From Mycobacterium adipatum (GTDB taxonomy: Bacteria; Actinomycetota; Actinomycetes; Mycobacteriales; Mycobacteriaceae), in contig NZ_CP015596.1 of NCBI RefSeq assembly GCF_001644575.1, positions 1,860,001 to 1,924,000 on the forward strand: a DNA stretch of 64,000 nucleotides, given 5' to 3'. Below are positions 1-6,743 of this stretch, piece after piece. Below the pieces are notes generated by a model. The model saw only the letters and a list, made by a program, of their open reading frames with translations, did no database searches and had not been told where the DNA came from. Within the stretch, counting starts at the first letter, position 1; every line of letters begins with the position of its first letter. A program made the position numbers and the translations under genes.

Positions 1-819
1 TTCAGCTGGACCGACCGCGAGACGCTGCTGTACGCGCTCGGTGTCGGCGCGGGCACCGACGACCTGGCCTTCACCACCGAGAACAGCCACGATATCGAGC
101 AGCAGGTGCTGCCCACCTTCGCCGTGATCGCCTGCTCGCCGTTCGCGGCCGCGCTGCTGATCGGGTCGTTCAATTTCAGCCTGCTGTTGCACGGCTCCCA
201 GGCGATCCGGTTGTTCGCGCCGCTTCCGCCCGCCGGAAGCTTGAGCGTGCACTCCGAGGTCGCCGATATCCAGGACAAGGGTGCGGGCAAGAACGCGGTG
301 GTGATGCTCAAGGGCGTCGGTGCCGACCCGGACAGCGGTGAGGTGCTGGTGGAAACCCTGACCACGGTGGTGATCCGGGGCGAGGGTGGGTTCGGCGGTC
401 AGCCCGGTCAGCGGCCCGCGGCCCCGCAGTTCCCCGACCGCGCGCCCGATGCCCAGGTCGCCCTGCCGACACGTGGCGATCAGGCACTGCTGTACCGGCT
501 CTCTGGCGACCGCAATCCGTTGCACAGCGACCCGTGGTTCGCCCAGAATCTCGCCGGTTTCCCCAAGCCGATCCTGCACGGCCTGTGCACCTACGGGGTG
601 GCCGGCCGGGCCCTGGTCGCCGAACTCGGGGGCGGCGACGCCACCAAGGTCACCGCGGTGGCGTCGCGGTTCAGCTCGCCGGTATTCCCCGGCGAGACGC
701 TGACGACGTCGATATGGCGCACCGAGCCAGGCCACGCGGTGTTCCGCACCGAGGCCGCCCACCCGGACGGCTCGGACGCCCGGGTGGTGCTGGACGACGG
801 CGCCGCTGAATACAACTGA
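1..819 (+). CDS. MaoC-family (R)-specific enoyl-CoA hydratase, 5' end outside window
   Basis: The frame is open from base 1, so the start codon lies upstream; 272 residues are visible. It should hydrate trans-2-enoyl-CoA esters to 3-hydroxyacyl-CoAs in beta-oxidation or a related lipid pathway. The hydratase-2 motif is at residues 169-175 (GDRNPLH), with Asp170 and His175 as the expected catalytic pair, followed by the HGLCTYG helix. The N-terminal half is the usual degenerate hot-dog domain of two-domain actinobacterial and eukaryotic peroxisomal-type hydratases, and the length fits that family (about 280-290 residues). It resembles the mycobacterial HtdY/ChsH-type proteins, but the substrate cannot be told from sequence. 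Confidence 0.85.
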   Translation, partial: FSWTDRETLLYALGVGAGTDDLAFTTENSHDIEQQVLPTFAVIACSPFAAALLIGSFNFSLLLHGSQAIRLFAPLPPAGSLSVHSEVADIQDKGAGKNAVVMLKGVGADPDSGEVLVETLTTVVIRGEGGFGGQPGQRPAAPQFPDRAPDAQVALPTRGDQALLYRLSGDRNPLHSDPWFAQNLAGFPKPILHGLCTYGVAGRALVAELGGGDATKVTAVASRFSSPVFPGETLTTSIWRTEPGHAVFRTEAAHPDGSDARVVLDDGAAEYN

Positions 820-872
820 TTTCGTAGGCCCAAACGCCGGTGCGCATGGCCGCGCGTTGACAGGATGGCCCG

Positions 873-1742
873 ATGAGACTGGTTGTCGGATACCTCGCCA
901 TCCCCGGCGGCGCGGACGCGGTCGCCCTCGGCGTCCGATTGGCCCGCAGCCTGGGCGCCGAACTGGATCTGTGCCTGGTGCTGCCGCAGGACCGCGGCAT
1001 CCCCGCCATCGTCCCGGAGGACGTGCTGGCCGAACAGGCGCAGGAATGGCTCGCCGATGCGATGGCCGAGATCCCCGACGATGTGGTGGCCCACCCGCAC
1101 GTCAGTTTCAGCAACTCACCGGCTGACGGCCTGATCCGGGAGGTCCGCCGACTCGGCGCCGAGGCGCTGGTCGTCGGTGGTTCGGGCGGCGGTCTGGTCG
1201 GCAACTTCTCCCTCGGCTCGGTGGTCAACGAACTGCTGTATTCGGCCCCGGTCCCGGTGGCCGTGGCCCCGAAGGGCACTCGGCTTTCGACCGTGCCGCG
1301 GGTACGCGAGGTGACCTGCGCCATCGGTGAGCGGGCCGGTGCCGATGCGCTGCTGGACGCGGCGTTGCGGGCCGCCAAGGCCGCGGACGTGCCGTTGCGG
1401 TTGGTGTCGCTGGTGGCCCTCGACCCGATGTACGGATCGCTGCGCAGCGACGCCGAAGCGCTGCGTGAGCGGGCGATGGCGCACGCCCACCATGTCTTGG
1501 AGGAGGCGAAAAGCTATCTTCCCGAGGGCTTCTCGGTGACCTCGACGGTGGTCGACGGTTCGACCGTGGAGGATGCGGTGAGCAGACTGCCCTGGCAGGA
1601 CGGCGATCTGCTCATGGTCGGTTCCAGTCGGTTGGCCGCGCCGCGCCGGCTGTTCCTCGGTTCGACGGCGGCCAAGATGTTGCGTGTGCTCGACGTTCCG
1701 ATGGTCGTCGTACCCCGATCTGTCGATGAGGAGAATTCATGA
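873..1742 (+). CDS. Tandem universal stress protein (two Usp domains)
   Basis: This 289-residue protein has two Usp domains, roughly residues 1-130 and 145-285. Each ends in the G-2X-G-9X-G(S/T) nucleotide-binding pattern: the first near VVGGSGGGLVGNFSLGS and the second near GSSRLAAPRRLFLGSTA. Mycobacterial double-Usp proteins bind ATP or cAMP and act in stress or dormancy physiology. An AGGA ribosome-binding site lies 7-8 nt before the ATG. The stop codon overlaps the next gene's ATG in an ATGA, so it is translationally coupled to the permease and may regulate that transporter. Confidence 0.85.
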   Translation: MRLVVGYLAIPGGADAVALGVRLARSLGAELDLCLVLPQDRGIPAIVPEDVLAEQAQEWLADAMAEIPDDVVAHPHVSFSNSPADGLIREVRRLGAEALVVGGSGGGLVGNFSLGSVVNELLYSAPVPVAVAPKGTRLSTVPRVREVTCAIGERAGADALLDAALRAAKAADVPLRLVSLVALDPMYGSLRSDAEALRERAMAHAHHVLEEAKSYLPEGFSVTSTVVDGSTVEDAVSRLPWQDGDLLMVGSSRLAAPRRLFLGSTAAKMLRVLDVPMVVVPRSVDEENS

Positions 1743-3250
1743 CCACCCAGGACTCGGGAACGGTGTCGAAAGGCCTGGCGGCGGGCAAGGTCGGCACCCT
1801 TTCCGGCGCCGTGCTCGGCATCTCCTGTGTGGCGCCCGGTTACACGCTGACCGCGAGCATCGGCGTCATCGTCGCCACGGTCGGTTTGAAAATGCCGGCG
1901 ATCTTCATCGCCGGCTTCATCCCGATGTTCCTCACCGCGTACGCCTATCGCGAGTTGAACTCCCGGACCCCGGACTGCGGGGCGTCGTTCACCTGGTCCA
2001 CCAAGGCATTCGGGCCCTATGTGGGCTGGATGTGTGGGTGGGGGATGGTGGTGGCCTCGATCATCGTGCTGTCCAACCTGGCCGCGATCGCGGTCGAGTT
2101 CTTCTATCTATTGATCGCCCGGGTGGCCGGTCAGCCCGGGATCGCGGACCTCGCGGGAAACAAGCCTGTCAACATCATCACGACATTGGTGTTCATCGCG
2201 CTCGCCACGCTGATCGCCAGTCGCGGAATCACCACCAGTGAGCGAGTTCAGTACGTGCTGGTGGGCTTCCAGTTGCTGGTGCTGGTGGCCTTCGCGGTCG
2301 CGGCTCTCGTCCATGTGAGCCGAGGCGATGCCCCGGCCGGGCTGAGTTTCGATCTGGACTGGTTCAACCCGTTCACCGGGCTGACCCTGGCGGTGTTCGC
2401 CGTTGGGCTGACCGGTTCGATCTTCGCGTTCTGGGGCTGGGACACCTGTCTGACCCTCGGCGAGGAATCCAAGGACCCGACGAAGGTGCCCGGACGGGCC
2501 GGGTTGCTCTGTGTCATCTCGATTCTGGTCACCTACCTGCTGATCGCGGTGGCGGTGATGATGTACGCCGGCACCGGCGAGGAGGGCCTGGGGTTGGGCA
2601 ACCCGGAGAATTCAGAGAACGTGTTCGGGGCGCTGGCCGACCCGGTGCTGGGACCATGGTTCGGACCGCTGCTGTACCTGGCGGTGTTCGCCTCCTCGGT
2701 GGCGAGCTTGCAGACCACCTTCCTGCCCGCCGCCCGTGCCATGCTCGCGATGGGGGCATACAAGGCCTTCCCGGCCCGCTTCGCAGAGGTGAGCCCGCGC
2801 TTCCTGACGCCGGTGTACTCCACCGTGGTCGCCGGGGTGGTCACCGGCGGGTTCTACACGGTCGTGAAATTGTTGTCCGACAACGCACTCTGGGACACCA
2901 TCGCCGCGCTGGGCATCATGATCTGCTGGTACTACGGCATCACCGCGTTCGCGTGCGTCTGGTTCTTCCGCCGGGAACTGTTCGACAGCGTTCACAACAT
3001 CGTGTTCAAGCTCGTCTTCCCGCTGCTGGGCGGGCTCATGCTCGCGACCGTCTTCGTCATCGCGATCGGCGAGAGCATGAACCCGGAGAACGGCAGCGGC
3101 GCGGCGATCGGCGGTATCGGCCTGGTGTTCTTCATCGGGTTCGGGATTCTGGCGCTCGGCGCGGTGCTGATGCTGGTGATGCGTTCGCAGCGCCCGGACT
3201 TCTTCACCGGGCAGACGCTGCGACGCGATACTCCGGCGTTGCAGGAATAG
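1739..3250 (+). CDS. APC-superfamily amino acid/polyamine permease
   Basis: This 503-residue integral membrane protein has about 12 hydrophobic segments and the APC-family N-terminal glycine-rich helix (SGAVLGISCVAPGY). It should be a secondary amino acid or amine transporter in the inner membrane. A GAGGAG ribosome-binding site precedes the ATG at 1739, and the ATGA overlap with the Usp gene makes a two-gene operon. Usp-permease fusions and pairs are common in bacteria, which supports a regulatory link. The substrate is not predictable. It ends 7 bp before the convergent DUF222 gene, with no obvious hairpin terminator between them. Confidence 0.85.
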   Translation: MTTQDSGTVSKGLAAGKVGTLSGAVLGISCVAPGYTLTASIGVIVATVGLKMPAIFIAGFIPMFLTAYAYRELNSRTPDCGASFTWSTKAFGPYVGWMCGWGMVVASIIVLSNLAAIAVEFFYLLIARVAGQPGIADLAGNKPVNIITTLVFIALATLIASRGITTSERVQYVLVGFQLLVLVAFAVAALVHVSRGDAPAGLSFDLDWFNPFTGLTLAVFAVGLTGSIFAFWGWDTCLTLGEESKDPTKVPGRAGLLCVISILVTYLLIAVAVMMYAGTGEEGLGLGNPENSENVFGALADPVLGPWFGPLLYLAVFASSVASLQTTFLPAARAMLAMGAYKAFPARFAEVSPRFLTPVYSTVVAGVVTGGFYTVVKLLSDNALWDTIAALGIMICWYYGITAFACVWFFRRELFDSVHNIVFKLVFPLLGGLMLATVFVIAIGESMNPENGSGAAIGGIGLVFFIGFGILALGAVLMLVMRSQRPDFFTGQTLRRDTPALQE

Positions 3251-3257
3251 CGCAGCG

Positions 3258-4571
3258 CTAGTTCATCGACGCCGGTGGCGGTTCGAATGGTGTGTACCAC
3301 CACCATTGGGCGCGTTCACCCTTGGGTCCGGGGCACGGTGGTACATCGGGTGCCGCCGTGGTGGGTGGGCGGGCCAGTGCGGTGTTGGTGAGTTCCTCGC
3401 CGTCTTCGTCGGTGACTTTCAGGGTGTCGGCGGGCCCGGTGAGGGTGATGCCGCCGCGGTGATGCAGGCGGTGATGAAACGGGCAGAGCAACACCAGATT
3501 CCACAGTTCGGTGGGCCCGCCGTCCTCCCAGTGCACCAGATGATGGGCATGCAACCCGCGCGTCGCCGCGCACCCGGGCACCACACACGTGCGGTCGCGG
3601 TGCTCCAGCGCTCGGCGCAGCCGCCGCCCCACCGTCCGGGTGGTCCGCCCCGCCCCGATGGGGCGACCGGCGTGTTCGAACCACACCTCGCAGGTGGCAT
3701 CACAGAACAGGTACCGGCGGTCGGCATCGGAGAGGGCCGGGCCCAGGTGCAGCGCGGCGACCCGCTTCTCGACATCGAGGTGCATGACGACGGTGGTGTG
3801 CTGCCCGTGCGGACGCTGCTGCACGTCGGCATCCCAGCCGGCCTCGACCAGACTCATGAACGCATCGACCGCGTTCGGGAACGGGGGCGCCTGCCCGGAA
3901 ATCGTGGTCTCGGCGTCGACGTCGTACTGATCCCCGTCCTGCGGATCAATCGCGTCTTTGGGGTCGTGGTCGCGTTTCCAGTCCGCGATCAGCTTGTCTC
4001 GGTGGGACTGGTGGGCGGTCTCGAATTTCGCGGCCTCCACCGTGGGCAGCCGGATCCGGTAGGTGGTGTAGTCATCGCTTTCGATACGGCTGAACGACCG
4101 CTTCGGTTCGGGCTTGGGATCGGGTTCGGGACGCGGTTCCTGTTTGACCGCGGTCCGCAACTGGCTGACCGTGGCGTGCTGCACCAACTCCGCGTAATGC
4201 TCATCGCAGCCCGGCCCGCCGCGTTCGGCGATCACCCCGATCTGATCCAGCGACACCCGGCCCTCGCGCAGGCCCGCCGCGCAGCGTCCAAGCTCTGACA
4301 GCCGGTGCGCCACCGCGACCATGGTCTCGGCCCGCCGCGGGCTCACCCCGGCCTTCCACGCCACCAACCCCGCCAACGAGCGACACCCGGTGGCACCCCA
4401 CAAGGAGTTTCCATCGGCGCTGCCCGCGCCGTCGATCTCGGCGATGATCTCCACCAACCGGCCATCGATGGCATTGCGCTGCCCGGTCAACTCCGCCATC
4501 TTGTCGAACAACACCTCGATACGCTTGGGCGCGAACCGATCCCGATCCAAAGGCGCTGTCGGAGGCGGCAT
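3258..4571 (-). CDS. DUF222/HNH endonuclease-like protein (13E12 repeat family)
   Basis: This 437-residue protein has the two-part structure of mycobacterial 13E12 proteins. The N-terminal two thirds are the helical DUF222 region. The C-terminal part is an HNH module: CVVPGC, then HAHHLVHWEDGG, then LLCPFHHRLHH, giving the Cys/His zinc ligands and the catalytic histidine. Nuclease activity is inferred from the motif only. These genes occur in many copies per mycobacterial genome and are associated with prophage integration in M. tuberculosis (REP13E12). A GATAAT -10 hexamer lies 6 nt before the ATG, so the mRNA may be leaderless. Confidence 0.85.
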   Translation of the reverse strand: MPPPTAPLDRDRFAPKRIEVLFDKMAELTGQRNAIDGRLVEIIAEIDGAGSADGNSLWGATGCRSLAGLVAWKAGVSPRRAETMVAVAHRLSELGRCAAGLREGRVSLDQIGVIAERGGPGCDEHYAELVQHATVSQLRTAVKQEPRPEPDPKPEPKRSFSRIESDDYTTYRIRLPTVEAAKFETAHQSHRDKLIADWKRDHDPKDAIDPQDGDQYDVDAETTISGQAPPFPNAVDAFMSLVEAGWDADVQQRPHGQHTTVVMHLDVEKRVAALHLGPALSDADRRYLFCDATCEVWFEHAGRPIGAGRTTRTVGRRLRRALEHRDRTCVVPGCAATRGLHAHHLVHWEDGGPTELWNLVLLCPFHHRLHHRGGITLTGPADTLKVTDEDGEELTNTALARPPTTAAPDVPPCPGPKGERAQWWWYTPFEPPPASMN

Positions 4572-4664
4572 ATGACCATTATCGCAAAGGGGGCTGACAT
4601 GTCCCGGGCTCGACGGCGGTGGTTGCGGGCATGCCGCGTGGGCGAACGTCGAGCGCGCCGCGTG

Positions 4665-5105
4665 TCAGGACGGACGCTGAGGCGGTGTCGTGGTCGGTGC
4701 GGGAGGCATCCCGCCGGGCCCCATCATCCCGCCCGGCCCCATCATCCCGCCGGGGCCCATCATCCCGCCGGGTCCTATCATGCCGCCAGGCCCCATCATG
4801 CCGCCGGGTCCCATCATCCCGGGGCCCATCATCGGGCAACCGTCCCGTGGTCCCTGCGGCCCCATCTGATAGCTGTGGTGGTAGCCGCGGGTCCAGCCGT
4901 GGTAGCCGCCGGGCCCGCCGCCGATGACGATTCCGGCGACGAAAACCACGGTGACGACGAACAAGACGCCGGTGATGGCGCCGACCCACGCCAAGACTTG
5001 GTAGAGCCGACTGGGGCGATGCTCGGTGTGCGTACGGGGTGGTGGTGCCACCGTTGCCGACTCCGCGGCGGGGGTGGCATTCGGGGTGTCCGGTGTGTCA
5101 GTCAT
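4665..5105 (-). CDS. Single-pass membrane protein with Met-Gly-Pro repeats
   Basis: This 146-residue protein has no family I recognise. Its layout is a 35-residue cytoplasmic Ala/Pro/Thr-rich head, one transmembrane helix (about residues 36-64), a His/Tyr-rich stretch (GGYHGWTRGYHHSYQ), then an MMGPG unit followed by six MMGPGG-type units (one is MIGPGG) and a Pro/Thr tail. About fifteen methionines and several histidines face the outside if the head is cytoplasmic. The start at 5105 is chosen because GGAGGT lies 9 nt upstream; an open frame continues to 5192 without a ribosome-binding site. Copper or silver binding is a possible role for such Met/His-rich tails, but this is inference only. 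Confidence 0.7.
   Translation of the reverse strand: MTDTPDTPNATPAAESATVAPPPRTHTEHRPSRLYQVLAWVGAITGVLFVVTVVFVAGIVIGGGPGGYHGWTRGYHHSYQMGPQGPRDGCPMMGPGMMGPGGMMGPGGMIGPGGMMGPGGMMGPGGMMGPGGMPPAPTTTPPQRPS
4711..4833 (-). repeat. 18-bp tandem repeats encoding MMGPGG units
   Basis: Seven adjacent units of about 18 bp lie inside the Met-rich membrane protein gene and keep its frame. Units differ by one to three bases, mostly at third positions, and one encodes Ile in place of Met. In-frame repeats of this kind can vary in number between strains. Confidence 0.85.
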
Positions 5106-5226
5106 GGTCGGTGTACCTCCGTCGGTGGACTCGGCTGGGGTGTGCCGGCCGCCCCAGCCTCGGTGCCGGATTCGCCTGGAGACCTCCAGCACCTGTCAGT
5201 GTGCGACCGGGTCGCGCGCGCGCCTA

Positions 5227-5240
5227 GGGCCAATAGGCCC
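5227..5240. promoter_or_regulatory. DosR-box-like palindrome
   Basis: GGGCCAATAGGCCC has perfect GGGCC/GGCCC arms around an AT centre. It matches 11 of 14 positions of the DosR core GGGACTWWAGTCCC as I remember it; known hspX boxes are similarly degenerate. It sits about 120 bp upstream of the Met-rich membrane protein, between that gene and the insertion sequence. One site alone is weak evidence. Confidence 0.35.
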
Positions 5241-5260
5241 CACTTTCGACGGACGGGCGC

Positions 5261-5313
5261 TGTGATGTCTCAGGACATCGGTGACAGTTCTGTATCAGGA
5301 CATCGGTGACAGT
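5261..5313 (+). repeat. Left 53-bp terminal inverted repeat of the insertion sequence
   Basis: It contains two 23-bp units at 5266-5288 and 5291-5313. It pairs with 6634-6686 with two mismatches. A third unit follows at 5317-5339 and overlaps the transposase stop codon. Confidence 0.85.
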
Positions 5314-5320
5314 TGATGTA

Positions 5321-6589
5321 TCAGGACATCGGTGACGGTTTCTCGTTCTTGGGGCGCGGACCACGGGGGCGTCCGTTGCCGACGTACTTCACCCCCGGTG
5401 CGGGTCGGGTGTGTTCGATGAGGACTTCGCCGTCCAGGTCAGCCACGGTGATCTTCTCGCCGTCGATGACCACCAAGACCTGTTCGAAGCCGCGCCCGCC
5501 GTCGACTTGATAGCGAACTCCGGCGAGGACGAGGGTGCCCCCGCTGGTCAGGGTTGCGACGTTGGTGCCGGCAGGCAGGTCGGTTGGCGCAGACCTGCGC
5601 GGTGTGGTGACCGCTGGACGAACCGGCGCGTCGGGCCTGGGGCGCGGCGGGTCAGCTTTGGCGATTGCCTCCCAGGCCGTGCGCGGTGTGACGCGTCCAG
5701 GCAGCCCTTGGTGGGGGCGTTCGGTGTTGTAGATGTCGTCGAACGCATCGACCTGGGCCTGCAACTCGGCCAGCGTGCTGGCAAGCGGCTGCTTGTCGAG
5801 GTAGCGGAACAAGGTCTGATGGAAGCGCTCGTTCTTGCCTTGCGTGGTGGGCTTGTCGGGCTTGCCGGTGATTGCCTGAACCCCTAGCCGCGAGAGGTGC
5901 TTGACGAGTCGGCCGAGGTAGCCACGCCGCGAGGGATTCAGCGCAATTCCGTTGTCCGACAACAACCGTTGAGGAACACCACAGGCTGCTACACCCTTGT
6001 CAAACACTGCGATGGCCGCTTCGGCAGTCTCTGTCCACGCCACATGGGAGGCCACCGCGTAGCGGGAGTGGTCGTCGATGAGCTGGAAGATCACACACGT
6101 GCGACCACCGGTGAGTACGTACTGCGTGGCGTCGACTTGCCAGCACGCGTTCGGGGCCGAGTAGACGAACCGTCGCCATGCCGAACGGGGCTTCTTCTTG
6201 GGCTCAAGACGAGCCACACCGGCCTCACGGAAGATCCGTGCCAACGCCGCGATGGAAGGGACCTGCGGCAAGCCCATCGCGTGCATTTTGTCGTACACGC
6301 TGATCGGTCCATGGTCGCGGCCGGACGCCTCCAGAGCGGCACGCACGGCCACGGCCTGCTGCCTAACCTCCTCAGTTAACTTCGACGGACTCGACTTGGG
6401 CCGCCGAGACTTGGGTTCGAGCACCTCGGCCTGCCCATCGGTCTTCGCGCGCTGACGTAACGCGTAGAACGACTTTCGGGAGATGCCGTGCTCGGCGCAG
6501 AACGTCGAGACCGCCCCACGCGGCGCGTCATCAGGCCACTGTGAGATCGCCAACCGGACACGAGGATCGATAGGTTCATTAACAGCCAC
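5321..6589 (-). CDS. IS481-family transposase (DDE integrase)
   Basis: This 422-residue transposase has an N-terminal helix-turn-helix (about residues 20-50, CAEHGISRKSFYALRQRA), a linker, and an rve integrase core. The visible catalytic triad is Asp153 (WQVDATQY), Asp212 (LSDNG) and Glu254 (GKNERFH). The frame is intact, so it could be active. The start is a GTG at 6589; no internal ATG exists near the N-terminus. The stop codon lies inside the third terminal-repeat unit, so the last residues (PSPMS) are encoded by repeat sequence. The C-terminal 120 residues beyond the core are Pro/Arg-rich and longer than in small IS481 members. Confidence 0.9.
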   Translation of the reverse strand: MAVNEPIDPRVRLAISQWPDDAPRGAVSTFCAEHGISRKSFYALRQRAKTDGQAEVLEPKSRRPKSSPSKLTEEVRQQAVAVRAALEASGRDHGPISVYDKMHAMGLPQVPSIAALARIFREAGVARLEPKKKPRSAWRRFVYSAPNACWQVDATQYVLTGGRTCVIFQLIDDHSRYAVASHVAWTETAEAAIAVFDKGVAACGVPQRLLSDNGIALNPSRRGYLGRLVKHLSRLGVQAITGKPDKPTTQGKNERFHQTLFRYLDKQPLASTLAELQAQVDAFDDIYNTERPHQGLPGRVTPRTAWEAIAKADPPRPRPDAPVRPAVTTPRRSAPTDLPAGTNVATLTSGGTLVLAGVRYQVDGGRGFEQVLVVIDGEKITVADLDGEVLIEHTRPAPGVKYVGNGRPRGPRPKNEKPSPMS

Positions 6590-6633
6590 CCCCGCAGCCT
6601 CGGCGCAGAAGTGTCACCACCAAGACCCCTCAA

Positions 6634-6686
6634 AGTGTCACCGATGTCCTGATACAGAACTGTCACCGATGTCCTGATACATCACA
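6634..6686 (-). repeat. Right 53-bp terminal inverted repeat of the insertion sequence
   Basis: The units are at 6634-6656 and 6659-6681, on the opposite strand to the left end. A poor third copy begins near 6611. The doubled units are likely transposase binding sites. Confidence 0.85.
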
Positions 6687-6707
6687 TCGGCAGTCGGGGA
6701 GCACACC

Positions 6708-6737
6708 TGGACATATCGAACAGGTGTTCGATAGAGT
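6708..6737 (+). promoter_or_regulatory. dnaE2 promoter with LexA SOS box
   Basis: TCGAACAGGTGTTCGA at 6716-6731 is a perfect mycobacterial SOS box (TCGAAC-N4-GTTCGA). It lies between a -35-like TGGACA (6708-6713) and a -10 hexamer TAGAGT (6732-6737) with 18-bp spacing, so bound LexA would block RNA polymerase. The predicted transcription start falls on or next to the ATG at 6744, implying leaderless mRNA. Confidence 0.85.
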
Positions 6738-6743
6738 GGTTCG

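Larger units (their letters stand above)
5261..6686 (-). mobile_element. IS481-family insertion sequence, 1426 bp
   Basis: The element carries one DDE transposase and ends in 53-bp inverted repeats (5261-5313 and 6634-6686) that differ at two positions. Outer ends read TGTGATGT inward, matching the 5'-TGT ends of IS481 elements. Each terminal repeat holds two copies of a 23-bp unit containing TATCAGGACATCGGTGACA; a third copy lies inside the left end (5317-5339) and a degenerate one near 6611. The flanking bases (GGGCGC on the left, TCGGCA on the right) do not form a target duplication, so the insertion is old, recombined, or the real ends differ slightly. It lies 22 bp before the dnaE2 -35 hexamer. 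Confidence 0.85.

Noticed and set aside
4711..4833. CRISPR-like repeat array
   Set aside because: The units are directly adjacent with no spacers and keep the reading frame of the Met-rich protein.
5255..6692. Target-site duplication of the insertion sequence
   Set aside because: Bases next to the 53-bp ends (GGGCGC and TCGGCA) do not match, so no duplication is claimed.
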